The position numbers and the translations under genes are program-made. From assembly GCA_002478945.1 (NCBI GenBank), contig DLKM01000004.1, positions 1 through 25,590 on the forward strand: a stretch of 25,590 nucleotides of DNA, in the 5' to 3' direction. Shown piece by piece: positions 10,201-15,729 of the stretch (position 1 is its first letter; every line of letters starts with the position of its first letter). The notes under the pieces were generated by a model. That model saw nothing but the letters and a program-made list of their open reading frames with translations, was not told the DNA's origin and searched no databases. Source of the DNA: Christensenella sp. UBA7588 (GTDB lineage Bacteria > Bacillota > Clostridia > Christensenellales > CAG-917).

Positions 10201-11505
10201 GCTCGCGACGCAGGCGTGCATACCGGATACATCAGCGTAGTCCGCAAGATTATGGTCGACCAAAACGACCCGAACGGATACACCGTTTCTTGGCAAAGCA
10301 CGAGCGAAGTGACAATCAAAATCACGAGAGCGGCTTCCAACCTCAAAGCGGCAACGGCAAGCAGTTATTACAACGGCAAGGCTCAACCGTATCCCATCAA
10401 CGCCGTGTCTTATCACGAAGGTTTGGACGGACTGGATGACGACGATGATTACGAAATCACTTATCAACTCTACAAGAACGGCGTTTACGAGGATGTAAGT
10501 GCATCTCAAGTGAAGGACGCAGGCACCTATATCGCAACGATTAAACTTACGCCCGACTTCGAGATTAACCATCCCAACTATAAAGCGGAGACCGTTCAAG
10601 CAAAGTTCATCATCAAGAAAATCGTCTATAAAGTGACTATCGACGGTACCGGATACACAGTAAGCACGAATAATCAAAACGAGTCTGCCGTCACAACGCT
10701 TTCCGCAATCTACGAAGACGGCAAGAACTACGAGATAGACTTCTCCGAACCCGTGATACAAGAAGGCGACGATAGCGATGCGAATATCAGAATCGAGAAA
10801 TCGGATATGTCCGTGGCTTTCACGAAAGGCGCAAACGGTCAGGATAAGGCCATTGACAGAGCAGGTAAATACTCCTTCTCAATAGTCATAACCGATAAGG
10901 ACGTTGCAAAGAACTATACGATAATCGGCGGCGCAGGCGTACTTGAGCTTACCGCAAAAGCATTTGCCTCCGACAACGGCTCCGTGTCCGTCGTTGACGG
11001 CAACGGTATCGTCGCAAACCGCTTCGTTGTCAAAGAGATTGTCGGCAATCCCGAATCTGCAGACGACGTCGCATACGCTTCGATTATCAGTAAGTTTATG
11101 CCGGCACTCACAAAATCGGCAAACCTCAAGAATGAAGCGCGCGTCGCAGCAATCTTGAAGATAGAACTTTATTGCGATAACCAACTCGTAGTTATCGACG
11201 GAGAAACTACGACGATAAGAGTGGCTTTGCCGCAAAACGTCAAGAATTTGAACGGCATTGCGCTTTACACCGTAACCAGAGACGGCACCCTCAAGAAACT
11301 CAACGATTATACTCTCAGCGACGGATACATCGAGTACACCACCGATTACGTTTCCTCGCTCGTATTCGTTGACACAAACGCACCCGCACTCGAAACGTGG
11401 CAAATCGTGACCATCGCAGTATCCGTCTCGCTTGTCGTAATCATCGTAGTGGCAAGTGTGGTGGGAGTTGTGGTGCGCAAGAAGAAACTCCAAAAACTCA
11501 TTTAA
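1246..11505 (+). CDS. Giant MBG/YDG-repeat surface protein, membrane-anchored (adhesin-like)
   Basis: The product is 3,419 residues. ATG at 1246 was chosen because GAGGTGG (1234-1240) lies 5 nt upstream and the next residues make a signal peptide: a basic start (MMRNNKKLK), a hydrophobic core to about residue 32, and likely cleavage near A30-A32. Two Ig-like motifs of the 'D-x-AGN-x-S' type lie near residues 626 and 959. From about residue 1190 to 2900 there are repeated MBG/YDG-type modules, marked by KVYGDADP (1295), KVYGDAEQ (1605), KEYDNT (1858), KVYDNT (2069), KVYDGT (2207), RIYTGA (2310), KAYDGT (2512), MVYGTA (2620) and KVYAGT (2785). An NGKAQPYPI module follows near 3043. The end holds a 'GYIEYTTDYVSSLVFV' module, a membrane helix (about 3386-3410) and the basic tail RKKKLQKLI. 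No LPXTG motif is present and only about three cysteines were seen. MBG/YDG domains belong to bacterial surface adhesins; a role in host or glycan attachment is inference. Confidence 0.9.
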   Translation: MMRNNKKLKGFLLNATKLLVLALVFVTAFAVALTSDFVGSIDGNDVVNVADATTADKGGSTPAKISGFNAAAFNFPDGNTNKKSWSAQVSLSNLSITTANVSVYKPEDTNVDVNISVSGNQYSVQADGRATKYIQVTSRINLDLGDFVNTAIQVGYTVKVTIDASVSYEGGSNKQSGALSLAILGKASSGEARDAYASTVTLTRAKPYLAFETYSTAQNQTVFTDPIKHTVVLNSVKVEISVNDNMVDGAAPIASSKYVGLQNGYVKGTSGSGYAPYVTDTNTASNFPVYFDSIKKYLKTDKVADGTGTLASYTNKAIDKFNGKNYYKFAQTEYVDMFNRTDKTFDELIEDYLADPDAFDKTLLSKVGAGDKTLSVSGSNIGWNNASNDHYINASGIKSVQVGDVVFDIYNSSGGSNGTQTKEITVSDTDGNTVSVGYATVTRTNRARVVVSIYFTTNATVQTVVSDFSGYSVTTRLEVTGIDTSLNDNGTPISDNDYMKADASSLAWLYSNLLEVGSEFEIPEDTSAANYSPRLWFFTAQRADELASLGSAHVFASVADLLASGLKPIGVGEGFTFDYNFADGKAKSYGSSIYDAIGTLGSDGKVTSESGAKGHGYYLFTFYTIDLAGNMSATSSSYYVKVDYDTPNYNVDLSYILKTDGSKQTISAAQNGTWAKGVTTLDILLGSLGFSGNTLIFEDTMSYHVFKFENAMVDGVYTSRLASYYNSLTTTSAIAVENDEIEITLSGEGGNHTVTVKYIFEASTNSGILRFVVNANSIEWTTVFTLYTGGFDTVDEMDFHQGHSYVDSTWVGGVKVLIDTDNPIAPEFVSGEENPFSKPFVNYDSLPQYGERQWYTGAYDKYSASIAFNDVFIGSDYEKDVKVYYGIKLVTNLQELLDLYAKGIEGIYASIKDNSAGYFNRLQIISGDNMTDGDTVLENGAMNIVNGVGMRIIYVWAVDQAGNVSDINTYYLLADNTTYTLNTKVAENSVVDVNAAITAENADQTITDKFTRGEIATLRTMLGDDFVPFFLSLTTNGNKSVLLRNYMPSYEWTLVNENLADYIGYAQSSEMTFAIDNPDNLGMLDNTKTLSVEFGYRKVVSSTVTNSTIAYNSRPIVVEMTFTDALSQSAYQYRYYDKNGNALEQAPVKPGEYFVEIFIAKDNENYVTDDFDMDADGNQKLVRIPIVVTKGKIVISANASTSAYGADLTDVLTFEVSGIDRADMAAEGISDAMLKLALDVQGYVPTGFYNVGHYNIVLADDSLLDGVANYDVTFQTAQHFITQRNVNVYTQSASKVYGDADPTFKFGVKESDLQFNSAKSVSDILAEIFDSAHYVRVGDAAVDGFYLYEAGDRISRVAGEDVWTYDFNIDSTLFDVNNNYKITIQKQGSAFTITQRQVQIDVSGQFSVVKSGVTPSADGIVPSYTLDAKDAFLADVIAKLLRGKLTVDGTAKDLGDYDSAKYDGAKGFAIILASVEDKNIAISLKSAADYVIYISKAGTVIIKANGEFTFVYGFKWTSDAIKYSASNFSYECEEEVDFDDVVWEAVISSASEYVLAGKYVVSFVNAKLMKNGVEIEGRNVNVESALVNVTPASIEVRPTASSLTKVYGDAEQAYGIGFEIVSVNGEALAKDASFAGLTYDELLALVSGSFARAKYSKAGVFYTYGARYDDVLTSDDYYYGYAVNKSFSVNNDNFVVTAKVDEQSAAVRFGILPKDVFVYTAGLVGISKYYNGTVEVVYGDTSMFDLSSQLVLATDDVKLDALFKQYSSAGTMLSDSNVRIKLSSFVLVGKQSANYRLAGIVRDGHSSIRVEGTAVDGVYPIEDTLVEIVYIDNANGVENIKIMFKRIGIKKNDISIVKEYDNTNVLEAENIVIEDSETEIASTAMLRGATKTLVKAESGVFSGVKAGTGYLISRVKIVFTFANTELPDDVIFDYNENDVHIQKSGNTIEVIVINVKATISKKQLSASSFSSLNAKDRDYNSTDIVDVEYVFADDALVSGDTAETVGLRLTGTADGVNVGQHHVKIASEGTKVSNANYEVDVNDINNKYTDLMVSVSKARLMPNVVFGNKVYDNTSDVVWSQKEGNDFTTVNYSDNLKDELSHIKFASSASYVLSDKGAVNGNVMCDALGNEIKHNVMVSGLGVSVVGADASILDNYRLYGAVYNGTDYMYFDNVPTGVIENYEIIEAVNVSKKVIKLWADDFKISNKVYDGTNSATIDIEVPVDGGEREGVLPVHQDSLAISATGTFASAKVGKNIKVSISEVELTVKNGIEYNILNNYELDSSARLYANNIIGNIVEKPVTVNVDLGERIYTGASDIVKSNITYTFDGVIDREVRNYNVATVGGAYFIDKNVVLDEQKTTVLEKDGNVYNPTLTNSKEYNINYVLVYKSDVKESDRSSDDLLAYEDENGMHYYPQGEVTSASAYYYRLRTVSKYVAVEEYENAKDFIVGRYAVNGKEVYLVSDSYTGDAKSLAEPMTYLGGKGKITQRSVYITANSIAKLDTQVADEMYNKAYDGTTKFYGTLQGTNAATDAFRFTESGIANVIKGDQVRIKDVTAEFNSADTNAMYVVFIASGITGPDADNYTISNASGSASSDSYSARLSAKIRKQAIIARLADGEMVYGTALGNVGGNIDYFLHDAAEENKLTWNSQDKAFYVKTSVFMSVSGLDANDAENAKFIAQINANTYNIVDGAYVKADDGTTGEYFKLGGELGNSISTLPVPQVRFNVSKPNAGDVATSYYLSGGNATNFGFVYAYTGNGRDGKSALTVARRTLYITTAGINHTKVYAGTNPAVDLLFDGIVSSDGLNIFVDANGKDYRPVVVLAIYDASTNTYTIADKYAKTSDTLGKDKYYVYYLAMPEGLTSYDKFASTSNYNVVIGTEETLQAIKLTDDSGNVVVDENGKVVYSFNYVFDGGVSKNASTITITLPELKDLSIDTTNNEFVYTYDKAQGDGVNRVYDVLKGAKATDEVKYFNIVNGQIVFKEARDAGVHTGYISVVRKIMVDQNDPNGYTVSWQSTSEVTIKITRAASNLKAATASSYYNGKAQPYPINAVSYHEGLDGLDDDDDYEITYQLYKNGVYEDVSASQVKDAGTYIATIKLTPDFEINHPNYKAETVQAKFIIKKIVYKVTIDGTGYTVSTNNQNESAVTTLSAIYEDGKNYEIDFSEPVIQEGDDSDANIRIEKSDMSVAFTKGANGQDKAIDRAGKYSFSIVITDKDVAKNYTIIGGAGVLELTAKAFASDNGSVSVVDGNGIVANRFVVKEIVGNPESADDVAYASIISKFMPALTKSANLKNEARVAAILKIELYCDNQLVVIDGETTTIRVALPQNVKNLNGIALYTVTRDGTLKKLNDYTLSDGYIEYTTDYVSSLVFVDTNAPALETWQIVTIAVSVSLVVIIVVASVVGVVVRKKKLQKLI

Positions 11506-11532
11506 TCGCGTTATTTGACGCCTAACTTCGGC

Positions 11533-11600
11533 AGAGCCGCCCGCTCGTCAACTCATTTACGTTTAGTAAATTAGGGTTGTCTCACGGGCGGCTCTTTCTT
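11533..11600 (+). terminator. Terminator of the giant surface-protein gene
   Basis: AGAGCCGCCCG (11533-11543) pairs perfectly with CGGGCGGCTCT (11585-11595), an 11-bp GC-rich stem followed by TTCTT. The 41-nt interior folds again through ATTTAC and GTAAAT arms, which extends the structure. It sits about 28 nt after the stop codon and isolates this gene from the rpiB/V-ATPase unit. Confidence 0.9.
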
Positions 11601-11688
11601 GTTATGCATTCAAATACCGCGATTAAATAATATTGATGTTCTTTTCGCTTAAAATACTTTTAATACAAAATTCTTCGATATTTTAGGC

Positions 11689-11717
11689 TTGAAAAAATAA
11701 TCTTTTCGGTGTAAAAT
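11689..11717 (+). promoter_or_regulatory. Sigma-70-type promoter for the rpiB/V-ATPase operon
   Basis: The -35 box TTGAAA (11689-11694) and the -10 box TAAAAT (11712-11717) are separated by exactly 17 bases in a very AT-rich stretch. Transcription would begin near 11724, about 27 nt before the rpiB ATG. No comparable promoter was noticed between here and the end of the V-ATPase genes, so it probably drives all ten genes. Confidence 0.75.
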
Positions 11718-11750
11718 ACTTATATCCTTAATGTGGAGTATAATAGCCTT

Positions 11751-12206
11751 ATGACAAAAGTTGCTGTCGGATGCGACCACGGCGGATTCGTTTTGAAAAA
11801 CGCCGTCGTCTCGACTCTTGAAAGTTTGGGTGCGGAAGTCGTGGATTTCGGTTGCGATTCTCTCGATTCCGTAGATTATCCCAAATACGGTTACAGAGTC
11901 GCAAAAGCCGTTGCGAGCGGAGAGTGCGATTTGGGTGTCGTTATGTGCGGTACGGGCATAGGTATTTCCATAGCCGCAAACAAGGTCAAAGGCATAAGAG
12001 CAGGGCTTGCCACCAACGCTTTTATGGCGGAGATGACGAGACGGCACAACAACGCAAACGTGTTGGCACTCGGAGGCAGAGTGGTGTCCGAGGACGAGGC
12101 AAAAGAAATAGTCGCGGCGTGGTACAATGCGACTTACGAGGGCGGCAGACATCAAAGACGCCTTGATATGATAAAAGAAATCGAGGATATTCAAGACAAT
12201 GATTGA
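11751..12206 (+). CDS. rpiB: Ribose-5-phosphate isomerase B
   Basis: The product interconverts ribose 5-phosphate and ribulose 5-phosphate in the non-oxidative pentose phosphate pathway, in the cytoplasm. At 151 residues it has the length of the RpiB/LacAB family. Visible motifs are GCDHGG (residues 7-12, with D9 and H10), DYP (42-44), MCGTGIGISIAANK (65-78, with catalytic C66 and T68), RRHNNANVLALGGR (97-110, with H99) and the C-terminal YEGGRHQRR (129-137). C66 and H99 match the known catalytic positions of E. coli RpiB. ATG at 11751 was preferred over an in-frame GTG at 11733 because family similarity begins there and GGAG (11735-11738) lies 12 nt upstream. Its stop overlaps the start of the first V-ATPase gene by 8 nt, so the two are probably translationally coupled. 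Confidence 0.95.
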   Translation: MTKVAVGCDHGGFVLKNAVVSTLESLGAEVVDFGCDSLDSVDYPKYGYRVAKAVASGECDLGVVMCGTGIGISIAANKVKGIRAGLATNAFMAEMTRRHNNANVLALGGRVVSEDEAKEIVAAWYNATYEGGRHQRRLDMIKEIEDIQDND

Positions 12207-12537
12207 CGACGTATTGAAAGATATAAGAGAGGCGGAGTCCAAAGCCGACGAAATGCAACAAGAAGCATTTGACAAGGGCAAACAAATCGTGTTGCAGGCG
12301 GAACGCGACGCTCAAAAGCAGAAAAAAGCCACTTTGAGCGAGTGTAAGGACGACCAAAGAAAGGCATTGGCTGCCGCGGGGTCTCGTGCGGAGGACAAAC
12401 GCAACGAGATTTTGGAAAAAGGACAGAAAGCTGCAGAACAGTTGATTGAGGACAAAAATTCCGAGATTTCAGAGCAAGCGGACAGACTTGTCGAGGCTTT
12501 GCTTGCAAAATACTGCGACGAAAAAGAGAATAAATAA
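12199..12537 (+). CDS. ntpF: V-type ATPase subunit G/H (NtpF-like peripheral stalk)
   Basis: This 112-residue protein is almost entirely charged and Ala/Glu/Lys/Gln-rich with heptad-like spacing. It should form a long coiled coil. In V/A-type ATPases the small G/H subunit pairs with subunit E to make the peripheral stalk linking the A3B3 head to the membrane subunit I. Sequence identity in such coiled coils is weak, so the assignment rests mainly on size, composition and its place immediately before ntpI, as in the E. hirae ntp operon. The ATG lies inside the last codons of rpiB; GAGGA (12183-12187) is 11 nt upstream. A 29-nt gap with a small CGGC-ACAAA-GCCG hairpin separates it from ntpI. 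Confidence 0.8.
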   Translation: MIDDVLKDIREAESKADEMQQEAFDKGKQIVLQAERDAQKQKKATLSECKDDQRKALAAAGSRAEDKRNEILEKGQKAAEQLIEDKNSEISEQADRLVEALLAKYCDEKENK

Positions 12538-12566
12538 TCGATAGCGGCACAAAGCCGTAAAACCGT

Positions 12567-14591
12567 ATGATAGTTGAAATGAAGAAGCTGGTGCTTATCG
12601 CGCACCGCTCGGACAGACACAAATTGTTCAAGGCATTGCAACGTTCAAAGAACGTTGAGATTGCAAAAACGCACGATATAGAAGATACCGTGCGACTTGA
12701 CAATTCCGCGTCTACCGAAAATATTAAAGTTCAACTTTCCCGAATCAATTTTGCGTTCAAATACCTCAAAGAACAGAAAAAAGTTGCGGAGAAACTTGCA
12801 AAAATTACAGAGAAAAGCGAGTATCCGTACATTTATACTCCGATAAAAACGCCGTCTCTTTCGACGATAGAGCGTATGAGTTTTGACGATTTCGACCTTA
12901 TCGGCACGAAAGAAGTCGAACTTATGGCAAACGTCGCAGACCTCGAGGAGATAAATTCGAGGCAGAAAGAGATTGTAAGTCTCAAAGAAAAAGTGCAATC
13001 CGAGATAGAATATCACAAGATATTCTCTCAACTGCGCAAGCCGTATTCTTATTTCAAAGACGGAAGCAAGACCACCGTCGTTTTGGGCTACGTTCCGAGC
13101 CAAAATACCGCCGCTTTGCAAAAATATATAGACGAAACGCAAGACGTTTACGTCGAGTTGCTCAATCAAAGCAAAGTCCAGCCGTTTATTGCCGTTGCAA
13201 ATAAGGACGGAGCGGACGATTTGATGCGTGCTTTGCAGGATTTGGAATTCGTGCGTGCGAATACCGACGACGATTTGACTCCCTCTGAAGAAGTGAACAA
13301 TCTCAAAGACAAGTTGCGCCGTCTCGACGACGAGAGTATGGAATTGGTCACGCGCGCGCTCGTAAAGGATATGTACGTCGGCGATTTGAAAACCTTGTAC
13401 GATTACTATCTCGTATGTATGCAACGCAACGACGCGTTGGACGGTTTTGCGACGACGAAAAAGAGCTTCGTTATGGAAGCGTGGTATCCGAAAGAATACG
13501 AGGACACGCTCAAAGCCACTCTCGATGACTTGGGAGACACTTTGATTTACGAGTTCAGGGACCCCGAGGAGGGCGAAATCGTGCCGTCCTACGTCCGCAA
13601 TAACAAGGTTGTGGAAAACTATCAGGACATCACGAATATGTACAGCGCGCCTAAATACGGCGTTGACCTTGACCCGAACCCCGTAATGTCGATATTCTAC
13701 TTCCTGCTGTTCGGTATGATGATAGCGGACGCGGCGTACGGCATAATTCTGGCACTCGGCGGACTTATAATGTATCTCGTCAAGAAACCGACGCCCGGCA
13801 AAGGCAGACTTATTGCCGTCGTTGCAATGGGCGGTGTGAGTACGGTCGTTTGGGGTGCGTTGTTCGGAGGTTGGTTCGGACTCGATATTTCGGGTACGTT
13901 CCTCGAAAAATTGCAGGTGGTACAACCTCTCGACGGCAAAGGACCTCTAATATTGCTCGGAATATCCTTCGCTCTCGGCTTTGTGCATATAGTCGTGGGT
14001 ATGCTTCTCAACGCAATCAACCTTATCCGCAAAAAACGTGTTCTCGACGCATTCTGCGAGGTAGGCACTTGGTATATGATATTTGCAGGCATAATTATGC
14101 TTGCGCTGTCAATGCTTTTCTTCAAGAACAAACCCGTTATCAAATGGGTGGGCATAGGTCTTATGGCGGTAGGCGCGTTCCTCTTGGTACTCTCTAACGT
14201 GAGAGGCAAGAAGGGCATAAAAGTCGTTACGAGCTTCCTGACGGGCTTCGGAAAACTGTATGACGGCGTCAATATCTTGTCGGATATTCTTTCCTATGCG
14301 CGACTTTTCGGTCTTGCGCTCTCGGGTAGCGTCGTTGCGCTCGTGGTAAATCAGATTTGTTCGGTGGTGCTGGGATTCTTCCCGCAAAACCTTATCGCGA
14401 TAGGATACGTCCTTTGCGTGCCGATATTCCTTGTGGGACACGTTTTCAACATCGCAATATCCACGCTCGGCGCATACGTCCACAACTGCAGACTGCAGTA
14501 TATCGAATTTTACGGAAAATTCTACGAAGGCGGCGGACATATCTTTATGCCTTTCGGAACGAATACAAAATACACATACTTGGAAAAGTAG
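12567..14591 (+). CDS. ntpI: V-type ATPase subunit I (membrane a-subunit)
   Basis: The product is the stator membrane subunit that carries the ion half-channels next to the rotating K ring. At 674 residues it matches the family. Residues 1 to about 370 are soluble and partly coiled-coil; they bind the peripheral stalks. From P372 onward there are about seven or eight membrane helices, starting at NPVMSIFYFLLFGMMIADA. The essential arginine of the ILSYARLFGLALSG helix is R579, and a second conserved arginine is R642 in CRLQYIEFYGKFYEGG. These correspond to the two functional arginines known for E. hirae NtpI. The start codon has no clear Shine-Dalgarno sequence; an in-frame ATG four codons later (12579) is possible. 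The stop codon overlaps the AGGAGGT ribosome binding site of ntpK. Confidence 0.95.
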   Translation: MIVEMKKLVLIAHRSDRHKLFKALQRSKNVEIAKTHDIEDTVRLDNSASTENIKVQLSRINFAFKYLKEQKKVAEKLAKITEKSEYPYIYTPIKTPSLSTIERMSFDDFDLIGTKEVELMANVADLEEINSRQKEIVSLKEKVQSEIEYHKIFSQLRKPYSYFKDGSKTTVVLGYVPSQNTAALQKYIDETQDVYVELLNQSKVQPFIAVANKDGADDLMRALQDLEFVRANTDDDLTPSEEVNNLKDKLRRLDDESMELVTRALVKDMYVGDLKTLYDYYLVCMQRNDALDGFATTKKSFVMEAWYPKEYEDTLKATLDDLGDTLIYEFRDPEEGEIVPSYVRNNKVVENYQDITNMYSAPKYGVDLDPNPVMSIFYFLLFGMMIADAAYGIILALGGLIMYLVKKPTPGKGRLIAVVAMGGVSTVVWGALFGGWFGLDISGTFLEKLQVVQPLDGKGPLILLGISFALGFVHIVVGMLLNAINLIRKKRVLDAFCEVGTWYMIFAGIIMLALSMLFFKNKPVIKWVGIGLMAVGAFLLVLSNVRGKKGIKVVTSFLTGFGKLYDGVNILSDILSYARLFGLALSGSVVALVVNQICSVVLGFFPQNLIAIGYVLCVPIFLVGHVFNIAISTLGAYVHNCRLQYIEFYGKFYEGGGHIFMPFGTNTKYTYLEK

Positions 14592-14602
14592 GAGGTAATA
14601 CA

Positions 14603-15148
14603 ATGGGCAATCTAACACTTGGAACTTTCATCGCCATCATCGGTGCGGTTATGGCAGCGGCAATGGCCGGTATAGGTTCTGTAATCGGCGTCGGCGTCGC
14701 AGGTAAAGCGGCGGCAGGCGTCACGAGCGAAGACCCCGACAAATTCTCCAAATGCCTCGTTTTGCAACTCTTGCCGGGTACACAAGGTATCTACGGCTTG
14801 CTCGTTGCGTTCTTGGTTTTTGTCAAAATCGATATGTTCGGCTCTGTCGAAAGACTTTCGATAACCGGCGGACTCGGCATTTTTGCGGCTTGTCTCCCTA
14901 TGGCAATCGTCGGTCTCATCAGCGCGCTTTATCAATCGAGAGTGGCTTGCAGCGGTATCGCACTCGTTGCGAAACGTCCCGAAGAAAGCGGTAAAGCAAT
15001 CATCTTGACTGTTATGGTCGAAACGTACGCGGTTTTGGCATTGCTCGTATCCCTTCTCGGCGTTATGATGCCTGCAACGGAAAGCCTTCGCGAAGTAGTA
15101 CCCGAAGCAACCGAGGCAGCGACTGCGGCATTGGCACTCATTGCATAA
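14603..15148 (+). CDS. ntpK: V-type ATPase proteolipid subunit K (rotor ring, Na+-type ligands)
   Basis: This subunit forms the ion-carrying rotor ring. It has 181 residues and four predicted membrane helices as two duplicated hairpins. The ATG is fixed by an excellent AGGAGGT (14590-14596) 6 nt upstream; in-frame upstream codons belong to ntpI. Every residue that coordinates sodium in E. hirae NtpK has a counterpart: L57, T60, Q61 and Y64 in LPGTQGIYG, Q111 in LYQSRVA, and the carboxylate E140 in MVETYA. The Q-to-E spacing of 29 is identical to E. hirae. This supports Na+ rather than H+ coupling. An Ala/Glu-rich tail of about 25 residues after the last helix is longer than in E. hirae. Confidence 0.95.
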   Translation: MGNLTLGTFIAIIGAVMAAAMAGIGSVIGVGVAGKAAAGVTSEDPDKFSKCLVLQLLPGTQGIYGLLVAFLVFVKIDMFGSVERLSITGGLGIFAACLPMAIVGLISALYQSRVACSGIALVAKRPEESGKAIILTVMVETYAVLALLVSLLGVMMPATESLREVVPEATEAATAALALIA

Positions 15149-15153
15149 CAATT

Positions 15154-15729
15154 ATGAGCAAAGAAGCAATTATTGACAAAATATTGTCCGACGCGCGCAT
15201 AAAGGCGGACGCAATAATCGGGGAAGCCAACGAAAAAGCCGACTCGATTATCGCTCAAGCCGCAGAGGTATGCAAGGCGTATATCTACAACTCGAAGTCG
15301 GAAACGGACGCAAAAGCGTTGGATATTGAGGCTCGTTCCAAAACCGTTGCGGAACTCGACGCCAAAAAACTCCAACTTGCGGCAAAAACGCAAATCATAA
15401 ATATGGTTTTCGACCGTGCTTTGGACAAATTGAGAAATCTCGATGCCGAGCGTTATCGCGCGCTCGTTTTCGCGATGCTCGAAAACGCGGAGGACGGAGA
15501 TACCGTCGTGATTTCTCAAAGAGAAAAAGATATAGTCACGAAGGACGCGCTCAACGAGTTTGCAAAGCAAAGAGGCATAAAACTCACGCTTGCCGACGAA
15601 TTCGGAAATTTTGATGGCGGTATCGTGATAAAAAGCCGCGGAGTCGACAAAAACTTCACGTTCGAAGTCGAGATACAACTACTCAAAGAAGAACTCGAAA
15701 CGCAAGTGGCAAAGGAAATATTCGGCTGA
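15154..15729 (+). CDS. ntpE: V-type ATPase subunit E (peripheral stalk)
   Basis: The 191-residue protein begins with an Ala/Glu/Lys-rich coiled coil (residues 1 to about 100, opening IIDKILSDARIKADAI) and ends in a globular domain (about 105-191) with the GNFDGGIVIKS motif typical of the family. Subunit E pairs with the NtpF-type subunit to form the peripheral stalk that attaches to the top of the catalytic head. Only 5 nt separate it from the ntpK stop, and no Shine-Dalgarno is evident, so translation probably depends on reinitiation after ntpK. Its TGA overlaps the ATG of ntpC by one base. Confidence 0.92.
   Translation: MSKEAIIDKILSDARIKADAIIGEANEKADSIIAQAAEVCKAYIYNSKSETDAKALDIEARSKTVAELDAKKLQLAAKTQIINMVFDRALDKLRNLDAERYRALVFAMLENAEDGDTVVISQREKDIVTKDALNEFAKQRGIKLTLADEFGNFDGGIVIKSRGVDKNFTFEVEIQLLKEELETQVAKEIFG

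Noticed and set aside
11733..11750. GTG start for rpiB at 11733
   Set aside because: No Shine-Dalgarno precedes it, it lies only about 9 nt after the predicted transcription start, and family similarity begins at the ATG at 11751.
14357..14602. Extended reading frame upstream of ntpK
   Set aside because: It is out of frame within ntpI; the true ntpK start follows AGGAGGT at 14590-14596.
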